Source: Streptomyces sp. V4I2 (lineage in GTDB: Bacteria; Actinomycetota; Actinomycetes; Streptomycetales; Streptomycetaceae). Taken from it: DNA of 64,000 bases. The stretch covers positions 7,502,001 through 7,566,000 of the forward strand of contig NZ_JAUSZM010000003.1 of assembly GCF_030817655.1 (NCBI RefSeq), given 5' to 3'. The first letter of the stretch is position 1. Each line of letters opens with the position of its first letter. Made by a program: the position numbers and the translations under genes. Below are positions 48,079 to 56,417 of the stretch, one piece after another. The notes beneath the pieces are model-generated. The model searched no databases, was not told the origin of the DNA, and saw only the letters and a list, made by a program, of their open reading frames with translations.

Positions 48079-48524
48079 GCCCCCTCCAACGTGTCCGGCG
48101 TGCCGGTGGTTACGCGACGAACGCGAACTGTGACTCTCCGTTGCCCTTCCCGCTGCCACGTCCGGGTCATGGCGGCGCTCGGAAGCACCCTGGGTGGCGT
48201 GCTCACCAACGCGCGCCCCTGAGTGCATCGCTCCGCCCACTCCCGGCCATGCTCTGTCAAGTGAATCGTGTGGAGGCGGTCGTGAGTTCATTCGAAGGGG
48301 TGGCGAATGGTGGCGTTTCCGGGATCGCCATGGCTGGACGCGTGATCGTAGGATTACTTTGAGTGCATGAGGCCTGGGGGCACATGCACTCATGGGTATG
48401 CCGGAGGCAACTCGGCTTTCTGTTCGAAGGGCGGCAACCGCCGGACGGACGGCCGTATTTACCGGCATTCTGATAAGGCTTGGCGCACTCAGTGACAAGT
48501 GGTCTCAGGGATGGGGGCGTTCCA
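48079..48524. promoter_or_regulatory. 446-bp divergent region between prim-pol-like gene and nsdA
   Basis: No gene supported. A 10-bp perfect inverted repeat, TGAGTGCATG (48360-48369) with CATGCACTCA (48383-48392), 13-bp centre, lies 133 bp before the nsdA start, in an AT-richer part. Candidate operator or transcript structure for nsdA. Confidence 0.45.
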
Positions 48525-50027
48525 GTGAGCGGCAACGGCGGTAGCGGGACGAGCGCGGCAAACGCAACGAACGCTGACAAGCGCCCCAATGAGCTGCTCA
48601 CTTCGTGGTTCGTGCGCAGCGGCTGGTCCAAGGGCGAGCTCGCCCGCCAGGTCAACCGCCGGGCCCGCCAGTTGGGCGCCAACCACATCTCCACCGACAC
48701 CTCGCGCGTACGCCGCTGGCTGGACGGCGAGAACCCCCGCGAGCCGATCCCCCGGATCCTGTCCGAGCTGTTCTCGGAGCGGTTCGGCTGTGTCGTCTCC
48801 GTCGAGGATCTCGGCCTGCGCACCGCCCGCCAGTCACCCTCCGCGACCGGCGTCGACCTGCCCTGGACCGGCCCGCAGACGGTGGCCCTGCTCAGCGAGT
48901 TCTCGCGCAGCGACCTGATGCTGGCGCGGCGCGGCTTCCTCGGGACCTCGCTGGCCCTGTCCGCGGGCCCGTCCCTCATCGAGCCCATGCAGCGCTGGCT
49001 GGTGCCCGCGCCCCCGTCCCCGCACCACGAGCCCGAGCCGTCCGGGTCCTCGGCGGTCTCGGCCCGCCGCGGCCGGCTCTCCAGGCCCGAGCTGGACCTC
49101 CTCGAGTCGACGACGGTGATGTTCCGCCAGTGGGACGCCCAGTGCGGCGGCGGCCTGCGCCGCAAGGCGGTCGTCGGCCAGCTGCACGAGGTGACCGACC
49201 TCCTCCAGGAGTCACAGCCCGAGGCCACCGCCCGGAAGCTCTTCAAGGTCGCCGCCGAGCTCGCGGAACTGGCCGGCTGGATGTCGTACGACGTCGGGCT
49301 GCAGCCCACCGCCCAGAAGTACTTCGTCCTCGCCCTGCACGCCGCCAAGGAGGCGGGCGACAAGCCGCTCGGCTCGTACATCCTGTCCAGCATGAGCCGC
49401 CAGATGATCCACCTCGGGCGGCCCGAGGACGCCCTGGAACTGATCCACCTCGCGCAGTACGGCAGCCGGGACTGCGCGAGCCCGCGCACCCAGTCCATGC
49501 TGTATGCGATGGAGGCCCGCGCCTACGCCAACATGGGGCAGCCCGGCAAGTGCAAGAGGGCGGTCCGGATGGCCGAGGACACCTTCGCCGACGCCGGCGA
49601 GTGGGACGAGCCGGACCCCGACTGGATCGGCTTCTTCTCCGAGGCCGAGCTGTACGGCGAGAACTCCCACTCCTACCGCGACCTCGCCTATGTCGCCGGT
49701 CGCAGCCCCACCTACGCCTCCCTGGCCGAGCCCCTCATGCAGCGAGCCGTCGAGCTCTTCGCCGAGGACTCCGATCACCAGCGTTCGTACGCACTCAATC
49801 TGATCGGTATGGCCACGGTCCACCTGCTCCAGCGGGAGCCCGAGCGGAGCGCGCAGCTGGCCTCGAAGGCCATGCTGGAAGCCAAGAAAGTGCGCTCCGA
49901 GCGCGTCAACACTCGTATTCGAAAGACGGTCGACACGGCTGTACGCGATTTCGGTGATCTCGCCGAGGTCGTGGACCTCACCGAGCAGCTCGCCATCGAG
50001 CTCCCCGAGACCACCGAGGCGGTCTGA
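48525..50027 (+). CDS. nsdA: NsdA, negative regulator of sporulation and antibiotic production
   Basis: 500 residues, the size I know for NsdA. N-terminal XRE-like DNA-binding region: ELLTSWFVRSGWSKGELARQ, NRRARQLGANHISTDTSRVR and RWLDGENPREPIPRILSELF. After a hydrophobic patch (RRGFLGTSLALSAGPSLIEP) the rest is a tetratricopeptide-like helical domain (KLFKVAAELAELAGWMSYDV, QKYFVLALHAAKEAGDKPLG, MEARAYANMGQPGKCKRAVR). Loss in S. coelicolor increases actinorhodin and sporulation (family knowledge). I choose GTG 48525; earlier GTG 48492 and TTG 48480 are in frame. Followed by the nitrogen operon. Confidence 0.93.
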   Translation: MSGNGGSGTSAANATNADKRPNELLTSWFVRSGWSKGELARQVNRRARQLGANHISTDTSRVRRWLDGENPREPIPRILSELFSERFGCVVSVEDLGLRTARQSPSATGVDLPWTGPQTVALLSEFSRSDLMLARRGFLGTSLALSAGPSLIEPMQRWLVPAPPSPHHEPEPSGSSAVSARRGRLSRPELDLLESTTVMFRQWDAQCGGGLRRKAVVGQLHEVTDLLQESQPEATARKLFKVAAELAELAGWMSYDVGLQPTAQKYFVLALHAAKEAGDKPLGSYILSSMSRQMIHLGRPEDALELIHLAQYGSRDCASPRTQSMLYAMEARAYANMGQPGKCKRAVRMAEDTFADAGEWDEPDPDWIGFFSEAELYGENSHSYRDLAYVAGRSPTYASLAEPLMQRAVELFAEDSDHQRSYALNLIGMATVHLLQREPERSAQLASKAMLEAKKVRSERVNTRIRKTVDTAVRDFGDLAEVVDLTEQLAIELPETTEAV

Positions 50028-50352
50028 GATCCCAGGAGAACCCCTGAACCCCGGCCGTGGCCGGCCCTCCCGAACTGCCCGACTCGGCTCCCCCGTGCCA
50101 GGTCATCGGAAGGCCGGCCGCGGCCGGTTTCTTTCCTCGACCGAAGGTTGCGCCACGATAACGATCGACTCGGCTCCTATCCGCCAGTTCATCGACGCGT
50201 AACACGCCAGGCGCCTTCGTCACGGCGGCGAAACAATGAGGGGCTTCCATCGAAACGGCGCTGCGTCAATCTCATGGCGCATAACCGGCCCATCCCCGGA
50301 ATCCGCTCAGGCTTCGCCCGCACGGGGCCGTACCAACGACGAGGAGACGCCG
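50028..50352. promoter_or_regulatory. 325-bp region: nsdA terminator and amtB promoter
   Basis: No gene. A GC-palindromic CCGGCCGCGGCCGG followed by TTTCTTTC (50115-50136) may end nsdA transcription. The GlnR box at 50219-50256 controls the downstream operon. The remainder should contain the amtB promoter. Confidence 0.5.
50219..50256 (+). promoter_or_regulatory. GlnR box upstream of amtB
   Basis: GTCAC-n6-GAAAC-n6-GGGCT-n6-GAAAC with exact spacing (pentamers at 50219, 50230, 50241, 50252). This fits the published Streptomyces GlnR consensus gTnAc-n6-GaAAc-n6-GtnAC-n6-GAAAc in three of four pentamers; the third is degenerate. GlnR activates amtB-glnK-glnD under nitrogen limitation. Confidence 0.75.
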
Positions 50353-51693
50353 ATGGCACCAGCAGCCATCACGCTCGCCGCAGAAGCGCCCACGCTGTCT
50401 GCCGCCAACACGGGCTTCATGCTCATCTGTTCTGCCCTGGTGCTGATCATGACTCCGGGTCTTGCCTTCTTCTATGGAGGCATGGTCCGCGTCAAAAGCA
50501 CTCTGAACATGCTGATGATGAGTTTCATCAGCATCGGGATCGTCACCATCCTGTGGGTGCTGTACGGCTTCTCCATGGCTTTTGGTACTGACTCCGGCAG
50601 CATCATCGGATGGAACTCCGACTGGGTCGGCCTCAGCAACATCGGCCTGACGGAGCTGTGGGACGGCTACACCATCCCGATCTTCGTCTTCATGATCTTC
50701 CAGATGATGTTCGCCATCATCACCCCCGCCCTGATCAGCGGTGCTCTCGCGGACCGCGTGAAGTTCACCGCGTGGGCGCTGTTCGTCGCCCTGTGGGCCA
50801 CGGTCGTCTACTTCCCGGTCGCGCACTGGGTCTGGGGCGCCGGTGGCTGGGCCTTCGAACTGGGCGTCATCGACTTCGCCGGCGGTACGGCGGTCCACAT
50901 CAACGCGGGTGCCGCGGCGCTCGGCGTGATCCTGGTCATCGGCAAGCGGGTCGGGTTCAAGAAGGACCCGATGCGCCCGCACAGCCTCCCGCTGGTCATG
51001 CTCGGCTCCGGCCTGCTGTGGTTCGGCTGGTTCGGCTTCAACGCCGGCTCGTGGCTCGGCAACGACGACGGTGTCGGCGCGCTGATGTTCGTCAACACGC
51101 AGGTCGCCACCGCCGCCGCCATGCTGGCCTGGCTGATCTACGAGAAGATCCGCCACGGCGCGTTCACCACGCTGGGCGCGGCTTCCGGTGCCGTCGCGGG
51201 CCTCGTCGCCATCACCCCGTCGGGTGGTGCCGTCTCCCCGCTCGGTGCGATCGCCGTCGGTGTCATCGCCGGTGTCCTGTGCGCCATGGCCGTCGGCCTG
51301 AAGTACAAGCTCGGCTACGACGACTCGCTCGACGTCGTCGGTGTCCACCTGGTCGGCGGTGTCGTCGGCTCCCTGCTGATCGGCCTCCTCGCCAGCGGCA
51401 AGGGCCAGTCCGAGGTCGAGGGCCTCTTCTACGGCGGCGGCCTGGACCAGTTCTGGAAGCAGTGCGCCGGTGTCTTCGCGGTCCTCGCCTACTCGCTGAT
51501 CGCCTCCGCGGTCCTCGCGTTCCTCATCGACAAGACGATCGGCATGCGGGTTCCCGAGGACGTGGAGGTCGCCGGTATCGACCAGGCCGAGCACGCCGAG
51601 ACCGCATACGACTTCAGTGGCGCCGGCGGTGGCTACGACCGCGGCGCCGTCCCGGCCCCGCCCGCGTCTGAGTCCAAGAAGGTGGACGCATGA
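50353..51693 (+). CDS. amtB: Ammonium transporter
   Basis: 446 residues, 11 transmembrane helices, Amt/Rh family. NTGFMLICSALVLIMTPGLA, FFYGGMVRVKSTLNMLMMSF, ADRVKFTAWALFVALWATVV, and the twin pore histidines in VAHWVWGAGGWAFELGVIDF and VVGVHLVGGVVGSLLIGLLA; the Amt signature DFAGGTAVHINAGAAAL is intact. C-terminal cytoplasmic tail ends KKVDA. ATG 50353 has GAGGAG upstream. Overlaps glnK by 4 bp (ATGA); GlnK blocks the channel when nitrogen is plentiful. Confidence 0.97.
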   Translation: MAPAAITLAAEAPTLSAANTGFMLICSALVLIMTPGLAFFYGGMVRVKSTLNMLMMSFISIGIVTILWVLYGFSMAFGTDSGSIIGWNSDWVGLSNIGLTELWDGYTIPIFVFMIFQMMFAIITPALISGALADRVKFTAWALFVALWATVVYFPVAHWVWGAGGWAFELGVIDFAGGTAVHINAGAAALGVILVIGKRVGFKKDPMRPHSLPLVMLGSGLLWFGWFGFNAGSWLGNDDGVGALMFVNTQVATAAAMLAWLIYEKIRHGAFTTLGAASGAVAGLVAITPSGGAVSPLGAIAVGVIAGVLCAMAVGLKYKLGYDDSLDVVGVHLVGGVVGSLLIGLLASGKGQSEVEGLFYGGGLDQFWKQCAGVFAVLAYSLIASAVLAFLIDKTIGMRVPEDVEVAGIDQAEHAETAYDFSGAGGGYDRGAVPAPPASESKKVDA

Positions 51694-52028
51694 AGCTCAT
51701 CACCGCCGTCGTGAAGCCTCACCGGCTCGACGAGATCAAGGAAGCCCTCCAGGCCTTCGGGGTCCACGGACTGACGGTCACCGAGGCGAGCGGATACGGT
51801 CGTCAGCGGGGTCACACCGAGGTCTACCGCGGTGCTGAGTACACGGTCGACCTGGTCCCCAAGATCCGCATCGAGGTGCTGGCCGAGGACGACGACGCCG
51901 AGGGTCTCATCGACGTCATCGTCAAGGCGGCCCGCACCGGCAAGATCGGTGACGGCAAGGTCTGGTCCCTCCCGGTCGAGACCGCCGTACGGGTCCGCAC
52001 CGGCGAGCGCGGCCCGGACGCGCTCTGA
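51690..52028 (+). CDS. glnK: Nitrogen regulatory P-II protein GlnK
   Basis: 112 residues. MKLITAVVKPHRLDEIKEAL start, T-loop GRQRGHTEVYRGAEYTVDLV with Tyr51 as the modification site, and C-terminal GKIGDGKVWSLPVETAVRVR. In S. coelicolor Tyr51 is adenylylated by GlnD and the protein is later N-terminally processed (family knowledge). Overlaps amtB by 4 bp and precedes glnD by 26 bp. Confidence 0.97.
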   Translation: MKLITAVVKPHRLDEIKEALQAFGVHGLTVTEASGYGRQRGHTEVYRGAEYTVDLVPKIRIEVLAEDDDAEGLIDVIVKAARTGKIGDGKVWSLPVETAVRVRTGERGPDAL

Positions 52029-52054
52029 CAGAAGAACAGAACAGGAGCCACTGG

Positions 52055-54505
52055 GTGACGAGTACGGACGTGCGCAAGGATGCAGATGACTCGGGACCCA
52101 GCGGCTACGCGGCGGCCCGGCTGCGCCTCCTCACCGAGGGGGCGCGGTCCGGGCCGCCGCGCCGTGCTGCCCTCGCCGAACTGACCGACGACTGGCTGTC
52201 GGGGCTCTTCAGCGCGGCGGGGGAGGAGCTGCGCGGGGTCTCCCTGATCGCCGTCGGCGGCTACGGACGCGGTGAACTGTCCCCACGCAGCGACCTGGAC
52301 CTGCTCCTGCTGCACGACGGCAGCGACTCCGACGCGGTCGCCGCCCTGGCCGACCGCATGTGGTACCCCGTCTGGGACCTCGGCCTCGCCCTCGACCACT
52401 CCGTGCGGACACCGGCCGAGGCCCGCAAGACCGCCGGCGAGGACCTGAAGGTGCAGCTGGGTCTGCTGGACGCCCGGCACCTCGCGGGCGACCTCGGCCT
52501 CACCGCCGGATTGCGTACGGCCGTCCTCGCCGACTGGCGCAACCAGGCACCGAAACGTCTCCCCGAGCTCCAGGAGCTGTGCGCCGAGCGCGCCGAGCGG
52601 CAGGGTGAGCTGCAGTACCTCCTGGAACCCGATCTCAAGGAGGCCCGTGGCGGCCTGCGCGACGCCACCGCCCTGCGCGCCGTCGCCGCCTCCTGGCTGG
52701 CCGACGCCCCGCGCGAGGGCCTCGACGACGCCCGGCGCCGGCTCCTCGACGTCCGTGACGCCCTGCACCTGACGACCGGGCGGGCGACCGACCGGCTCGC
52801 ACTCCAGGAGCAGGACCAGGTCGCGGCCGAGCTCGGCCTGCTCGACGCCGACACGCTGCTGCGGCAGGTGTACGAGGCGGCGCGGGTCATCTCGTACGCC
52901 AGTGATGTCACCTGGCGGGAAGTGGGGCGCGTCCTCAGGTCGCGCGCCGTGCGGCCGCGTCTGCGCGCCATGCTCGGGGGCGGCAAGCCGGTCGTCGACC
53001 GCTCGCCGCTGGCCGAGGGGGTCGTGGAGCAGGACGGCGAGGTGGTGCTTGCCCGTGCCGCGCGCCCCGAACGCGACCCCGTGCTCCCCCTGCGTGCCGC
53101 GGCCGCCGCCGCGCAGGCCGGTCTTCCGCTCTCCCTGCACGCCGTACGGCGCATGGCGGGCGCCGCGCGCCCGCTGCCCTCGCCCTGGCCCGCCGAGGCG
53201 CGCGAACAACTCGTGACCCTGCTCGGCTCCGGCCAGCCCACCATCGACGTGTGGGAGGCCTTGGAGGCCGAGGGCCTGATCACCCGCCTGCTGCCCGACT
53301 GGGAGCGGGTGCGCTGCCGGCCGCAGCGCAACGCCGTGCACGTCTGGACCGTCGACCGGCACCTCATCGAGACCGCCGTCCGCGCCTCAGAGTTCACCCG
53401 CCGCGTCAGCCGCCCCGACCTCCTCCTGGTGGCCGCGCTGCTGCACGACATCGGCAAGGGCTGGCCCGGCGACCACTCGGTGGCCGGCGAGATCATCGCC
53501 AAGGACGTGGCCGCCCGCATCGGCTTCGACCGCACGGACGTGACGGTGCTCGCCACCCTCGTACGCCATCACCTGCTGCTCATCGACACCGCCACCCGGC
53601 GCGACCTGGAGGACCCGGCCACCGTGCGCTCGGTCGCCGAGGCGGTCGGCTCGCAGAGCACGCTGGAACTGCTGCACGCGCTGACCGAGGCGGACGCGCT
53701 GGCCACCGGACCGGCGGCCTGGTCGTCCTGGCGCGGCTCGCTCGTCGCCGACCTGGTCAAGCGGGTCCACGCGGTCCTGTCCGGAGACCTGGAGGACGAG
53801 CCCGAGTCCGCCGCACCCACCGCCGAACAGGAGCGGCTCGCCATCGAGTCGGTCGCCACCGGCGGCCCGGTGCTCGCCCTGCGCGCGCAGACCGAGCCGC
53901 CGCCGACCGAGGAACAGCCGGCCGGCGACCCCGAGCCGCTCGGCGTCGAACTGCTCATCGCCGTGCCCGACCAGGCGGGCGTGCTGCCCGCGGTGGCCGG
54001 CGTCCTCGCCATGCACCGCCTGACGGTCCGCACCGCCGAGCTGCGCGCCCTGGACCTGCCCGACGGCGTCGAGGGCTCCGTCCTGCTGCTGAACTGGCGG
54101 GTCGCCGCCGAGTACGGCTCCCTGCCCCAGGCCGCCCGGCTCCGCGCCGACCTGGTACGCGCCCTGGACGGCTCCCTCGACATCACCGCCCGCCTCGCCG
54201 AACGCGACGCCGCCTATCCGCGCCGCCGGGGAGTCGTGGCGCCCCCGCCCCGGGTCACCGTCCACCCGACCGCGTCCCGGCTGGCCACGGTCATCGAGGT
54301 CCGCGCCCAGGACGTACCCGGCCTGCTGCACCGCATCGGCCACGCGCTGGAGGAGGCGGGCGTACGGATGCGCAGCGCGCACGTCAGCACGCTCGGCGCG
54401 AACGCGGTCGACGCCTTCTATGTGACCGGCCCCGAGGGCGCGCCGCTGCCCAGCGAGGAGGCGGCGAGCGTGGCGCGGAAGCTGGAGGAGACGCTGCGAG
54501 GCTGA
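52055..54505 (+). CDS. glnD: P-II protein nucleotidylyltransferase GlnD
   Basis: 816 residues. Nucleotidyltransferase domain with GGYGRGELSPRSDLDLLLLH (near 68-87, the G-G and DxD pattern), GlnD central region LLEPDLKEARGGLRDATALR, HD hydrolase domain AALLHDIGKGWPGDHSVAG (near 463) and two C-terminal ACT domains (LLIAVPDQAGVLPAVAGVLA and VIEVRAQDVPGLLHRIGHAL). Adenylylates and de-adenylylates GlnK in actinobacteria. GTG 52055 is 8 nt after AGGAGCC. Third gene of the GlnR operon. Confidence 0.96.
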   Translation: MTSTDVRKDADDSGPSGYAAARLRLLTEGARSGPPRRAALAELTDDWLSGLFSAAGEELRGVSLIAVGGYGRGELSPRSDLDLLLLHDGSDSDAVAALADRMWYPVWDLGLALDHSVRTPAEARKTAGEDLKVQLGLLDARHLAGDLGLTAGLRTAVLADWRNQAPKRLPELQELCAERAERQGELQYLLEPDLKEARGGLRDATALRAVAASWLADAPREGLDDARRRLLDVRDALHLTTGRATDRLALQEQDQVAAELGLLDADTLLRQVYEAARVISYASDVTWREVGRVLRSRAVRPRLRAMLGGGKPVVDRSPLAEGVVEQDGEVVLARAARPERDPVLPLRAAAAAAQAGLPLSLHAVRRMAGAARPLPSPWPAEAREQLVTLLGSGQPTIDVWEALEAEGLITRLLPDWERVRCRPQRNAVHVWTVDRHLIETAVRASEFTRRVSRPDLLLVAALLHDIGKGWPGDHSVAGEIIAKDVAARIGFDRTDVTVLATLVRHHLLLIDTATRRDLEDPATVRSVAEAVGSQSTLELLHALTEADALATGPAAWSSWRGSLVADLVKRVHAVLSGDLEDEPESAAPTAEQERLAIESVATGGPVLALRAQTEPPPTEEQPAGDPEPLGVELLIAVPDQAGVLPAVAGVLAMHRLTVRTAELRALDLPDGVEGSVLLLNWRVAAEYGSLPQAARLRADLVRALDGSLDITARLAERDAAYPRRRGVVAPPPRVTVHPTASRLATVIEVRAQDVPGLLHRIGHALEEAGVRMRSAHVSTLGANAVDAFYVTGPEGAPLPSEEAASVARKLEETLRG

Positions 54506-54520
54506 CCTTCTCGTCCTCTT

Positions 54521-54573
54521 CCCCGCTGACGCGGGGACCCTGTCCCCGCCCGCCGTGTGCAGCGGGCGGGGAC
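54521..54573 (+). terminator. Competing hairpins between glnD and ffh
   Basis: CCCCGC (54521-54526) can pair with GCGGGG (54531-54536); GCGGGGAC (54531-54538) can pair with GTCCCCGC (54542-54549); and GTCCCCGCCCGC (54542-54553) pairs perfectly with GCGGGCGGGGAC (54562-54573, 12 bp). The last is the strongest and is followed by a weak T-rich tract (GATTGTCTT). Functions at least as the nitrogen-operon terminator. Confidence 0.6.
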
Positions 54574-54643
54574 GATTGTCTTGCCGGGCCGGATACCCTG
54601 GAAGACGCTCACACTGCCCCCGACTCCGAGGACCGACGCCGCC

Positions 54644-56197
54644 GTGTTCGATACTCTTTCCGATCGCCTATCAGCGACCTTCAAGAACTTGCGCGGCAAG
54701 GGGCGCTTGAGCGAAGCGGACATCGACGCCACGGCGCGCGAAATCCGCATCGCGCTCCTCGAAGCCGACGTCGCCCTGCCCGTCGTGCGGACGTTCATCA
54801 AGAACGTCAAGGAGCGTGCCCTCGGCGCCGAGGTCTCCAAGGCACTGAACCCCGCCCAGCAGGTCCTGAAGATCGTGAACGAGGAGCTCGTCACGATCCT
54901 CGGCGGCGAGACCCGCCGTCTGCGCTTCGCCAAGCAGCCGCCGACCGTGATCATGCTGGCGGGTCTGCAGGGTGCCGGTAAGACCACCCTCGCGGGCAAG
55001 CTCGGCCGCTGGCTGAAGGAGCAGGGCCACTCGCCCATCCTGGTCGCCGCCGACCTCCAGCGCCCGAACGCCGTCAACCAGCTCAGCGTCGTCGCCGAGC
55101 GCGCCGGCGTGGCCGTATACGCTCCGGAGCCGGGCAACGGCGTGGGCGACCCGGTCAAGGTCGCCAAGGACTCCATCGAGCACGCGAAGACCAAGGTCCA
55201 CGACATCGTGATCGTGGACACCGCCGGCCGCCTCGGCATCGACGCCGACATGATGCAGCAGGCCGCGGACATCAGGGACGCGGTCTCGCCGGACGAGATC
55301 CTCTTCGTCGTCGACGCGATGATCGGTCAGGACGCGGTCAACACCGCCGAGTCCTTCCGCGACGGCGTCGGCTTCGACGGCGTGGTGCTGTCCAAGCTCG
55401 ACGGCGACGCCCGCGGTGGTGCGGCCCTGTCGATCGCCTCGGTCACCGGCAAGCCGATCATGTTCGCGTCGAACGGCGAGAAGCTCGACGACTTCGACGC
55501 CTTCCACCCTGACCGGATGGCCTCCCGCATCCTCGACATGGGTGACCTGCTCACCCTGATCGAGCAGGCGGAGAAGACGTTCAGCCAGGAAGAGGCCCAG
55601 CAGATGGCCTCCAAGCTGGCGTCCAAGAAGGGCCAGGACTTCACCCTGGACGACTTCCTGGCCCAGATGGAGCAGGTCAGGAAGATGGGCAGCATCTCCA
55701 AGCTGCTCGGCATGCTTCCGGGCATGGGCCAGATCAAGGACCAGATCAACAACCTCGACGAGCGGGACGTCGACCGCACGGCCGCCATCATCAAGTCGAT
55801 GACCCCGGCCGAGCGCCAGGAGCCGACGATCATCAACGGCTCGCGCCGCGCCCGTATCGCCAAGGGCTCCGGCGTCGACGTCAGCGCGGTCAAGGGCCTG
55901 GTCGAGCGGTTCTTCGAGGCCCGCAAGATGATGTCCCGCATGGCCCAGGGCGGCGGCATGCCCGGCATGCCGGGGGTCCCGGGCATGGGTGGCGGCCCCG
56001 GCCGGTCCAAGAAGCAGCCGAAGAAGGCCAAGGGCAAGCAGCGCTCCGGCAACCCGATGAAGCGCAAGCAGCAGGAGCAGGAGGAGGCCGCCCGCCGCGC
56101 GGCCGCCGCCGAGGGCGGCAACGCCTTCGGCGTCCCGGGACAGCAGGCTCCTCAGGACTTCGAGCTGCCCGACGAGTTCAAGAAGTTCATGGGCTGA
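54644..56197 (+). CDS. ffh: Signal recognition particle protein Ffh
   Basis: 517 residues. N domain FDTLSDRLSATFKNLRGKGR; GTPase G1 GLQGAGKTTLAGKLGRWLKE near 107, QRPNAVNQL, DTAGRLGIDADMMQ, TKLDG-like SKLDGDARGGAALSI and the closing ASNGEKLDDFDAFHP; Met-rich M domain RKMGSISKLLGMLPGMGQIK and RFFEARKMMSRMAQGGGMPG, with a basic Lys-rich C-terminus. Binds 4.5S RNA and signal sequences, partner of FtsY. GTG 54644; upstream in-frame codons run into the hairpin region. Confidence 0.97.
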   Translation: MFDTLSDRLSATFKNLRGKGRLSEADIDATAREIRIALLEADVALPVVRTFIKNVKERALGAEVSKALNPAQQVLKIVNEELVTILGGETRRLRFAKQPPTVIMLAGLQGAGKTTLAGKLGRWLKEQGHSPILVAADLQRPNAVNQLSVVAERAGVAVYAPEPGNGVGDPVKVAKDSIEHAKTKVHDIVIVDTAGRLGIDADMMQQAADIRDAVSPDEILFVVDAMIGQDAVNTAESFRDGVGFDGVVLSKLDGDARGGAALSIASVTGKPIMFASNGEKLDDFDAFHPDRMASRILDMGDLLTLIEQAEKTFSQEEAQQMASKLASKKGQDFTLDDFLAQMEQVRKMGSISKLLGMLPGMGQIKDQINNLDERDVDRTAAIIKSMTPAERQEPTIINGSRRARIAKGSGVDVSAVKGLVERFFEARKMMSRMAQGGGMPGMPGVPGMGGGPGRSKKQPKKAKGKQRSGNPMKRKQQEQEEAARRAAAAEGGNAFGVPGQQAPQDFELPDEFKKFMG

Positions 56198-56237
56198 CAG
56201 CTGTTGTACGGGCTCAGCGCTGAGCCCGTCCCTACGT

Positions 56238-56278
56238 CGCTGGGGGCGCCCTTCCTTTACGGAGGGGCGCCCCCAGCG
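56238..56278. terminator. ffh terminator
   Basis: CGCTGGGGGCGCCC (56238-56251) and GGGCGCCCCCAGCG (56265-56278), perfect 14-bp stem with 13-nt loop, 40 bp after ffh. A second palindrome, ACGGGCTCAGC/GCTGAGCCCGT, lies just before it at 56209-56230. Confidence 0.8.
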
Positions 56279-56417
56279 CGTTCCCGCAGGTACCGACGAG
56301 CCCTGGCGCACCGAGGGCACCGTTCCTGACCAGTGAGCGGGAGTTCAGTCCGCGCACTGACACGCCCCGAACGGTCTTGGGCGTACTGGTCCCCGGCGTA
56401 CTCGACCCCGGGGCGGC

